12,621 bases of DNA from Gammaproteobacteria bacterium. GTDB taxonomy: Bacteria > Pseudomonadota > Gammaproteobacteria > Pseudomonadales > Halomonadaceae. The notes under the pieces were generated by a model that had not been told where the DNA came from, searched no databases, and saw only the letters and a program-made list of their open reading frames with translations. Where the stretch lies: positions 1-12,621 of the forward strand of contig JAMCZP010000254.1 in the NCBI GenBank assembly GCA_023485185.1, written 5' to 3'. Both the position numbers and the translations under genes were made by a program. Below, piece by piece: positions 7,081 through 12,621 of the stretch. Each line of letters begins with the position of its first letter. The first letter of the stretch is position 1.

Positions 7081-7228
7081 GCCGGGGGTAGGTCGTAGTG
7101 AGGGTCTTTTGCCATGGCCGGAAAATGTTCCATACATTTCCGGCATTTCCTCCATCCCTGGAGGGCAGATGGCAAAAGTAGCGTACAGGGATGTATTTAC
7201 AGCGCCCTCACGTAGATCTACCCCCGGC
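7081..7228. repeat. Nested inverted-repeat (REP/MITE-like) element between ureC and ureE
   Basis: The 24-bp outer arms 7081-7104 and 7205-7228 are reverse complements at 20 of 24 positions, with a perfect 11-bp outer block GCCGGGGGTAG. Inside lie CTTTTGCCAT (7106-7115) and its exact complement (7169-7178), then a hairpin around CCGGAAAATG/CATTTCCGG (7119-7143) and another, CCTCC-ATCCCT-GGAGG (7149-7164). The element has no coding capacity and no transposase. From memory, similar elements with GTACAGGGATGTA-type segments are scattered through Halomonas genomes; this needs a search. In RNA it would form one long branched hairpin inside the ure mRNA. Confidence 0.8.
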
Positions 7229-7254
7229 ACTGCACTTACTGGCGGTCACAGTGC
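7227..7254 (-). other. Short hairpin just after ureC
   Basis: GCACTG (7227-7232) and CAGTGC (7249-7254) can pair around a 16-nt loop, starting 6 nt after the ureC stop on the transcribed strand and touching the outer arm of the inverted-repeat element. There is no T run, so it is more likely to stabilise or process mRNA than to terminate it. Confidence 0.3.
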
Positions 7255-7259
7255 GCTAT

Positions 7260-8975
7260 TCAAAATAAATGATAACGCTGGGCCAGCGGCAGCTCGGTTG
7301 CGGGTTCGCAGGTTAAAATTTCACCATCGCAACGCACTTCATAGGTTTGGGGGTCGACGGTCAGCTCCGGGCAAGCGTCGTTGAGCTTCATATCTTTCTT
7401 GCGCACTCCGCGCACGTTTTTACACGCCGCCAGCGTACTCTGTAGACCCAAACGCTCTTTAATACCGGTATCTAACGCGGCTTGACTGACAAAATTCAGG
7501 CGGGTCTGGCTGGCGGCGCGGCCAAAGGCACCAAACATGTGGCGATAGTGGACCGGCTGAGGCGTCGGAATCGATGCGTTAGGGTCACCCATGGGGGCCG
7601 CTGCAATCATGCCACCCTTAATAATCATCGCCGGTTTTACACCGAAGAAGGCGGGTTTCCACAGCACCAGATCCGCCAGCTTACCCACCTCAATCGAGCC
7701 TACTTCGTGGCTGATACCGTGGGTAATGGCCGGATTAATGGTGTACTTAGCGATATAGCGCTTGGCACGAAAGTTATCGGCTCCCAGCGCTTCGTCTTCC
7801 GGCAGTAGTCCGCGCTGCACTTTCATTTTGTGCGCAGTTTGCCAGGTACGACAGACCACTTCACCTACCCGCCCCATGGCTTGGGAATCTGAGGCAATCA
7901 TCGAGATCACGCCAAGGTCGTGGAGGATATCTTCAGCAGCAATCGTCTCCCGGCGAATACGCGAGTCGGCGAAGGCCACGTCTTCGGGAATGTTAGGATC
8001 CAGGTGGTGGCACACCATCAGCATATCGAGGTGTTCGTCGATGGTGTTGATGGTGTAAGGACGCGTTGGGTTAGTCGATGACGGCAACACATACTCTTTC
8101 GAGCAGGCGGTGAGAATATCTGGGGCGTGGCCGCCGCCCGCGCCTTCCGTGTGATAGGTGTGAATACCACGCTCTTTAAACGCGGCCAGAGTATCTTCGA
8201 CAAAGCCTGACTCGTTTAGGGTGTCGGTGTGGATCGCGATCTGCACATCGTACTTTTCCGCCACGCTTAGGCAGTTATCAATCGATGCGGGGGTGGTGCC
8301 CCAGTCTTCGTGAAGCTTAAGGCCCATGGCACCCGCTTCCAACTGCGCCTCTAACCCTTCCGGCAGGCTAGCGTTGCCTTTGCCCAACAGGCCAATGTTC
8401 ATCGGCAGGTCGTCCACCGCCTGAAGCATTTTGCCAATATGCCATGCACCCGGCGTACAGGTGGTGGCATTAGAGCCGGTAGCCGGGCCAGTGCCTCCAC
8501 CCAGCATGGTGGTCACGCCACTCATCAGCGCCTCTTCCACCTGCTGAGGGCAAATAAAGTGGATATGGGCATCGATGCCGCCAGCGGTGAGGATTTTGCC
8601 TTCACCGGAGATAATTTCGGTACCGGGTCCAATCACGATCTCAACATCGGGCTGTACGTCAGGGTTGCCCGCTTTACCAATCGCGGCGATGCGGCCTTTT
8701 TGAATACCCACATCGGCTTTGACGATGCCCCACCAGTCTAAAATCAGCGCGTTGGTGATGACGGTATCCATTACCGTCTCGTCATTGCGCTGACTTTGGC
8801 CCATGCCGTCACGGATCACTTTGCCGCCGCCGAACTTCACTTCATCACCGTAGTGGGTGGCGTCTTTTTCGACTTCAATCCACAGCTCGGTATCGCCCAG
8901 ACGCACGCGGTCGCCCACCGTGGGCCCATACATATCGGCGTAGGCTTGCCGACTGATTTTATTAACCGGTTTCAT
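7260..8975 (-). CDS. ureC: Urease subunit alpha (catalytic)
   Basis: UreC carries the dinickel centre that hydrolyses urea to ammonia and carbamate in the cytoplasm. The length, 571 residues, is typical. All active-site residues are present, each offset by three from Klebsiella aerogenes numbering: H137 and H139 (HIH), carbamylated K220 (GLKLHEDWG), H222, H249, H275 ([10 protein letters not shown]), flap C322 with H323 (VCHHLD), and D363 (ASDSQAMG). The gene starts at the ATG at 8975, which overlaps the ureB stop by 4 nt (ATGA), and has a strong GGAGGT ribosome site within ureB. The enzyme should be active if matured by UreDEFG. Confidence 0.99.
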   Translation of the reverse strand: MKPVNKISRQAYADMYGPTVGDRVRLGDTELWIEVEKDATHYGDEVKFGGGKVIRDGMGQSQRNDETVMDTVITNALILDWWGIVKADVGIQKGRIAAIGKAGNPDVQPDVEIVIGPGTEIISGEGKILTAGGIDAHIHFICPQQVEEALMSGVTTMLGGGTGPATGSNATTCTPGAWHIGKMLQAVDDLPMNIGLLGKGNASLPEGLEAQLEAGAMGLKLHEDWGTTPASIDNCLSVAEKYDVQIAIHTDTLNESGFVEDTLAAFKERGIHTYHTEGAGGGHAPDILTACSKEYVLPSSTNPTRPYTINTIDEHLDMLMVCHHLDPNIPEDVAFADSRIRRETIAAEDILHDLGVISMIASDSQAMGRVGEVVCRTWQTAHKMKVQRGLLPEDEALGADNFRAKRYIAKYTINPAITHGISHEVGSIEVGKLADLVLWKPAFFGVKPAMIIKGGMIAAAPMGDPNASIPTPQPVHYRHMFGAFGRAASQTRLNFVSQAALDTGIKERLGLQSTLAACKNVRGVRKKDMKLNDACPELTVDPQTYEVRCDGEILTCEPATELPLAQRYHLF

Positions 8976-9307
8976 TGTTTACCTCCGTCGAGCGCGCCCA
9001 TGACATCGCCACGGAAGCCGTAAATTTCCCGCTTACCCACAAAGGGGATCAGCGTGACTTCACGGGTTTGGCCGGGCTCAAAGCGAATCGCCGTGCCTGC
9101 GGCCACATCCAAGCGGTAACCTCGGGTTTTAGTACGGTCAAACACCAGCGCAGGGTTGGCTTCGGCAAAGTGATAGTGGGAGCCCAACTGGATGGGGCGG
9201 TCGCCCGTGTTAGCAACCTCCACCGTAATGCGCTCACGCCCCACGCAGAGCTCAATATCACCCTCTTTTAACTGATACTCACCGGGAATCATTGGGCCGG
9301 GAATCAT
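8972..9307 (-). CDS. ureB: Urease subunit beta
   Basis: UreB is the small structural subunit of the urease (UreABC)3 complex. The 111-residue protein shows the family signatures [34 protein letters not shown] and [16 protein letters not shown]. The usual N-terminus MIPGEY is preceded here by an extra MIPGP, produced by an in-frame 15-bp duplication. The upstream ATG at 9307 has a perfect AGGAGG 5 nt before it, while the second ATG at 9292 does not, so the longer form is called. It lies 23 nt after ureA and overlaps ureC by 4 nt. Confidence 0.98.
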   Translation of the reverse strand: MIPGPMIPGEYQLKEGDIELCVGRERITVEVANTGDRPIQLGSHYHFAEANPALVFDRTKTRGYRLDVAAGTAIRFEPGQTREVTLIPFVGKREIYGFRGDVMGALDGGKQ

Positions 9308-9330
9308 GGCAGCCTCCTGGTTGCTGATAA

Positions 9331-9633
9331 CTAGTTAATTGGCGTGTGGACAGTGACCAATTTGGTGCCATCCGGAAAGGTGGCTTCCACCTGCACTTCG
9401 TCGACCATTTCGGCGACGCCTTCCATCACGTCGTCACGGCTAAGGATTTCGCGGCCGTAGCTGATTAAATCTGCCACGCTGCGGCCATCTCGGGCGCCTT
9501 CCATAATCTCAAAGCTAATCAACGCCACCGCTTCGGGGTAATTAAGCTTCAATCCGCGCGCTTTGCGGCGTTCCGCCAGTTGGGCGGCTGAGAACAGCAG
9601 CAGCTTGTCTTTATCTCTCGGGGTTAATTCCAT
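9331..9633 (-). CDS. ureA: Urease subunit gamma
   Basis: UreA is the smallest structural subunit of bacterial urease. At 100 residues it is full length and begins [14 protein letters not shown]. It contains the conserved [18 protein letters not shown] segment, the [12 protein letters not shown] segment, and the C-terminal [21 protein letters not shown]. The ATG at 9633 has GGAG 9 nt upstream. It follows ureD by 37 nt and precedes ureB by 23 nt, so the three are clearly co-transcribed. Confidence 0.98.
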   Translation of the reverse strand: MELTPRDKDKLLLFSAAQLAERRKARGLKLNYPEAVALISFEIMEGARDGRSVADLISYGREILSRDDVMEGVAEMVDEVQVEATFPDGTKLVTVHTPIN

Positions 9634-9670
9634 GACATGTGTCTCCAGCAGTACATTGCAGTGATACTGA

Positions 9671-10567
9671 TTAGGTTAGCCAAATTCGCGGTGTATGCGC
9701 TTCACGCTCAATCCAACGGGGGCGCAGGACTCGCCACGCATGTTCACAAAGCGCCCAGGCTTCGTTGCGCGAGTTGCCTAGGTAGCGCAGCAGCAGCACA
9801 CCTTGGCGCATGGTCACCGCCCAGCGTGGATTATCCGGCAACACCTCACGCAGGGCCTCAATAGCAGCCGGTGCATCGCTAATACCCACCGCCCATAATG
9901 TGGCTTGCACCGTGGCACCGCCCTGCCCCCAGCGCCCCTTAAAGCGCGCATGCAAAGGGTCGAGCGGTTGGCGCTCAAGCCATAGCGGCTTTCCGTCTAA
10001 CGTCATACGAAAGTGCTGCTCAATCCGGCCCGAGACATAGGGTAATTCGCTAGCTGGGCGGCCTAGTGCCATCACCTCCCAGCCTAAACAGCGGGCGGAA
10101 CCATGCAGCTCAATATGGGTGCGCTGCTCACCCTTCGAGCCATCAAAGGCGATGGTTTCCTGGGGTAGCCACTCCAGGGTTGCATCATTCTCTACCGATA
10201 GTCGCGTATGCTGGGACCAGGCAACGCCTTGGCTGTCGGCCTTATAGAGCTTATTAGCGGCAGGCGTGGTCAACAGTGCATGAGCACCGTTCTCCACATG
10301 GGCGCTAATCGTGAGTGCATCGCCACTCACCAGTCCCCCTGGCGGGTGTAGTACGTAAACATGGCAAGGGCTGTCATAGGGGCCGCGCCTGCCTTCTGGA
10401 TAAAAAGGGCGCTGCACTCGCAGCGGCCCATGATGGCGCGCCTGCACCATGCGTGTGGCACCATCGCGTTGGGCAAACGTCAGTGCCAATGAGGCCGCCC
10501 AGTGGCGGTCTGCATCGAAACGGTGGCCAGAGCTAATGGACGGTATTGCGAGATCGCCTAGGAACAT
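9671..10567 (-). CDS. ureD: Urease accessory protein UreD (UreH)
   Basis: UreD binds apo-urease first and, with UreF and UreG, provides the path for nickel to the active site. The 298-residue protein shows the family signatures [13 protein letters not shown] (about 47-59), [27 protein letters not shown] and [13 protein letters not shown], and ends with a basic Trp-rich segment. It is the first gene of the operon. The ATG at 10567 is the only good start, and its ribosome site is weak, which could keep accessory protein levels low relative to UreABC. A predicted sigma-54 promoter lies about 45-60 nt upstream. Confidence 0.97.
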   Translation of the reverse strand: MFLGDLAIPSISSGHRFDADRHWAASLALTFAQRDGATRMVQARHHGPLRVQRPFYPEGRRGPYDSPCHVYVLHPPGGLVSGDALTISAHVENGAHALLTTPAANKLYKADSQGVAWSQHTRLSVENDATLEWLPQETIAFDGSKGEQRTHIELHGSARCLGWEVMALGRPASELPYVSGRIEQHFRMTLDGKPLWLERQPLDPLHARFKGRWGQGGATVQATLWAVGISDAPAAIEALREVLPDNPRWAVTMRQGVLLLRYLGNSRNEAWALCEHAWRVLRPRWIEREAHTPRIWLT

Positions 10568-10610
10568 AAAGAACTGCCGCTGCCTTTTAATAAGCGTTTG
10601 ATTAACAAAT

Positions 10611-10625
10611 GCAATTAATGCGCCA
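10611..10625 (-). promoter_or_regulatory. Predicted sigma-54 (-24/-12) promoter of the urease operon
   Basis: On the minus strand, TGGCGCA-TTAA-TTGC fits the RpoN consensus TGGCACG-N4-TTGC, with the invariant GG and GC doublets at exactly the right distance and only two mismatches (A/G and G/A). Transcription would start near 10600, giving a leader of about 33 nt before ureD. Urease operons in many proteobacteria are controlled by nitrogen supply through NtrC and RpoN. Confidence 0.65.
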
Positions 10626-10710
10626 AAATGGTGAAAAGCTATTAGATGCTGACTCTCTTGTCACCACAATAAAGACTTAAAGTGCCTGAGATTGGCCAAC
10701 AACCGTCAAT

Positions 10711-10727
10711 TGCACCAAAAAGGATCA
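10711..10727. promoter_or_regulatory. Putative NtrC-binding site upstream of ureD
   Basis: TGCACC-AAAAA-GGATCA matches 10 of 12 defined positions of the NtrC consensus TGCACC-N5-GGTGCA. Its centre lies about 119 bp upstream of the predicted sigma-54 start, a usual enhancer distance. A weaker half-site, CGCACC (10742-10747), lies 31 bp further upstream, close to three helical turns, as in paired NtrC sites at glnA; its right half does not match. Confidence 0.5.
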
Positions 10728-10824
10728 ATCTAATAGCGCGACGCACCAAGATAAATCTTCCCTCCCCGCCGCTATACATCGCTTCGTTAATGTTATTAAT
10801 GCGCTAGACAACCGCCTCCTATAG

Positions 10825-10838
10825 CGCTTATATAAGCG
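10825..10838. promoter_or_regulatory. 14-bp palindrome in the DUF1272 gene promoter region
   Basis: CGCTTATATAAGCG is a perfect palindrome ending 8 nt before the AGGAG ribosome site. It overlaps a possible -10 region; TAGACA at 10805-10810 could be the -35. It may be an operator or simply a promoter with dyad symmetry. Confidence 0.4.
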
Positions 10839-10857
10839 TTCACGCAGGAGCCTAATC

Positions 10858-11100
10858 ATGCTTCAACTTCGACCAAACTGTGAATGCTGCGATAAGGATT
10901 TACCCCCTGAGGCGGCGGCTGTCATTTGTACCTTTGAGTGTACGTTTTGTCGCGAGTGTGCCAGTGGAGTTTTAGGGGATACATGCCCTAACTGTGGTGG
11001 TAATTTTTCACCGCGCCCCGTTCGGCCTAACAACATGCTGGAAAAGTACCCCGCTTCAAAAGAGCGCATCTTAAAGGCCGGTGGTTGTACAGCGGTTTAA
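10858..11100 (+). CDS. DUF1272 family small Cys-rich protein
   Basis: This is an 80-residue protein of the DUF1272 family, whose function is not established. It has ten cysteines: C8, C10 and C11 (CECC), C24, C28, C31 and C34 (CTFECTFCREC), C43 and C46 (CPNC), and C77. The spacing suggests two zinc-binding knuckles of treble-clef or zinc-ribbon type. The LRPNCECCDKDLPP start, the CPNCGG segment and the RPVRPNNMLEKYPAS tail are typical of the family. The ATG at 10858 has AGGAG 7 nt upstream. It is divergent from the ure operon and 109 nt ahead of the PepSY gene. No link with urease is known. Confidence 0.9.
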   Translation: MLQLRPNCECCDKDLPPEAAAVICTFECTFCRECASGVLGDTCPNCGGNFSPRPVRPNNMLEKYPASKERILKAGGCTAV

Positions 11101-11209
11101 TTCAGGCGTTATTAACCCTAAAAGAGCACGACGAATGAAAAGCGCCCTAACCCAAGGTGACCGCTAACGTCTTCGGCCATGGCCGGTTTGCGGCCTGGAG
11201 CTCCACCCT

Positions 11210-12581
11210 ATGTCTACTGCTGCTTACCCGGAAGAGGGGCGGAAAAAGTCCTTCGATTTATACCATGCCGTGTGGCGCTGGCATTTCTATGCTGGCCTGC
11301 TGGTGCTGCCCTTTATGATTACCCTTGCGATTACTGGGGGCGCTGTATCTTTTCAAAGATGAATTGGACGCCATCATCCATGCGGATTTGAAACGCGTCG
11401 CGGTTCAGGAAGCCGTGCAACCGCCTTCGACGCTGGTCAGTGCTGCACTTGAAGCCCACCCCGGCACCGCCGTTAAGTACACCGACCCAGTAACACCTGA
11501 AAGCTCTGCTGAAATTACCGTTAACACCCTAGTGGGTGAGCGTCTTGCGGTATATGTAGACCCTTATACGTCGAATGTATTGGGGTCGTTGGATGACCGT
11601 GGCACCATCATGTGGACGGTGCGCTATCTACACAGCTTTAAATACTTTGGGCCTACCGCTCGAAAAGTAATTGAGATTGCCGCAGGCTGGTCGATCCTGC
11701 TGGTAGGCACCGGCATTTACTTGTGGTGGCCCCGTGGCAAAGGATCCGGCGGCGTGGTTAGCGTGCGCGGAAAACCCAAAAGCCGAGTTTTTTGGCGCGA
11801 CTTGCATGCGGTATTGGGCATTTTTGTGGGCGGTTTTCTTGTCTTCCTGGCCATTACTGGGATGCCCTGGTCTGGCGTGTGGGGTGGTCAGGTCAACGAG
11901 TGGGCCAATGGCAGTAACTTCGGCTACCCATCGGGCGTTCGCGTTGAGGTGCCGGTTTCCAATGCGTATTTAAGCGACCAGGGCTTAACCAGTTGGTCGT
12001 TGGAGCAGGCTCGCATACCGGAATCCACGCCTCCCGCCAGCCCAATGCCCCGCATAGGCCTTAACAATGCAGTGGCGGCATTTGAACAGCTAGGATTACA
12101 GCAGGGCTTCACGGTTAACCTGCCCAGTTCTGCCGCCGGGGTATATACCGGCTCCATCTATCCTGACAACTTGAGCCAGCAGCGTGTGGTTCACCTTGAT
12201 CAATATAGCGGCGAACCATTGATCGACATGAGCTACGCCGACTATGGCACGTTCGGCAGATGGCTGGAATTTGGTATCAATGTTCATATGGGCCAAGAGT
12301 TTGGCCTGCTCAATCAGCTGCTCCTGCTGGCAGTCTGCTTTGCCATTATCTTACTGGCCGTGTCGGCTGCGGTGATGTGGTGGAAACGACGCCCTAAAGA
12401 CGCCATGGGCGTACCGCCACTACCGGCGGATAAGCGCGTTTTCCGCGGTCTCATCGCCATTCTAGTAGTCGGTGGGGTGATTTTCCCGCTGGTCGGCGCT
12501 TCGTTGATTGTCATGCTGCTGATTGATTGGCTGATCGTGCAACGCCTTCAGGAAAAGCGATTAGCTAGGCAAACAGCGTAG
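11210..12581 (+). pseudogene. PepSY-associated transmembrane protein, split by a single-base frameshift
   Basis: This is a PepSY-domain inner-membrane protein (COG3182/PiuB-like), a family often found with iron or copper uptake and thought to act in periplasmic metal or electron handling. The ATG at 11210 (GGAG 9 nt upstream) opens a frame with HAVWRWHFYAG and a first TM helix ending AITG, then stops at 11360-11362. The rest, ALYLFKDELDAI onwards, is in the +1 frame and runs to 12581. Removing one G from the G5 run at 11336-11340 gives one continuous 456-residue protein, the normal family length. Downstream features are intact: periplasmic PepSY-like regions, TM helices near HSFKYFGPTARKVIEIAAG, near RVFWRDLHAVLGIF, near VHMGQEFGLLNQ, and two C-terminal helices. 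This may be a sequencing error, recent inactivation or slippage. A TTG at 11325 is not a credible start. Confidence 0.85.
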
Positions 12582-12592
12582 CTAAAGCCATC

Positions 12593-12615
12593 ACGCTGGC
12601 CTAGGGCCAGAGCGT
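12593..12615 (+). terminator. Possible terminator hairpin after the PepSY gene
   Basis: ACGCTGGCC (12593-12601) can pair with GGCCAGAGCGT (12605-12615) with a 2-nt bulge, 11 nt after the stop. The window ends at 12621, so any T run cannot be judged. Confidence 0.4.
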
Positions 12616-12621
12616 TGATAT

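Noticed and set aside
10619..10635. Second NtrC-like palindrome TGCGCC-AAAAT-GGTGAA
   Set aside because: It also matches 10 of 12 consensus positions, but it overlaps the -24 box of the predicted sigma-54 promoter, where an activator site would not be expected; much of the match comes from the -24 box itself.
11176..11186. GCCATGGCCGG before the PepSY gene, also found inside the ure-operon repeat at 7111-7121
   Set aside because: The shared 11 bases contain a common G+C-rich palindrome, and none of the flanking arms of the repeat are present at this site.
1..12621. CRISPR arrays, tRNA or rRNA genes, transposases and prophage genes
   Set aside because: I looked for regularly spaced direct repeats, cloverleaf-like genes and mobile-element proteins and saw none. 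The only mobile-like sequence is the non-coding palindromic element at 7081-7228.

Overview
The window looks like a chromosomal segment of a gammaproteobacterium, most likely a Halomonadaceae member. This rests on the gene repertoire (TRAP transporter, sCache chemoreceptor, ureDABCEFG order), on the protein sequences, and on a nested-palindrome repeat that I recall from Halomonas genomes. The assignment is inference, because no database search was possible.

Layout from left to right. (1) Positions 1-876 hold the 3' two thirds of a TRAP transporter large permease (DctM family), closed by a strong intrinsic terminator. (2) A convergent gene at 964-2736 (minus) encodes a Cache-HAMP chemoreceptor with a C-terminal CheR/CheB-type pentapeptide and a good sigma-28 (FliA) promoter match. 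(3) The gene-free stretch 2737-3195 holds an orphan rho-independent terminator on the plus strand. It is preceded by two small hairpins, a 10-bp inverted repeat and a sigma-70-like promoter, so an undescribed small RNA of about 145 nt is plausible. (4) A YihY-family membrane protein and an IdnO-like gluconate 5-dehydrogenase follow on the plus strand, ending at a symmetrical 14-bp hairpin shared with the convergent urease operon. (5) Positions 5056-10567 (minus) carry a complete urease operon, ureD-A-B-C-E-F-G. A roughly 148-bp nested inverted repeat sits between ureC and ureE and separates the structural genes from the ureEFG maturation genes. Upstream of ureD there is a well-spaced -24/-12 (sigma-54) element, with an NtrC-like site about 120 bp upstream of the predicted start, suggesting nitrogen-limitation control. 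(6) Divergently, a small Cys-rich DUF1272 protein is followed by a PepSY-family transmembrane protein whose 5' end is split by one extra G in a G5 run.

How the genes work together: UreABC is the nickel urease. UreD, UreF and UreG form the activation complex, and UreE, with a 16-histidine tail, supplies nickel. The other genes appear to be independent units. I see no complete novel system. The best leads are the sRNA candidate, the palindromic element inside the ure operon, the predicted sigma-54/NtrC control and the frameshifted PepSY gene.
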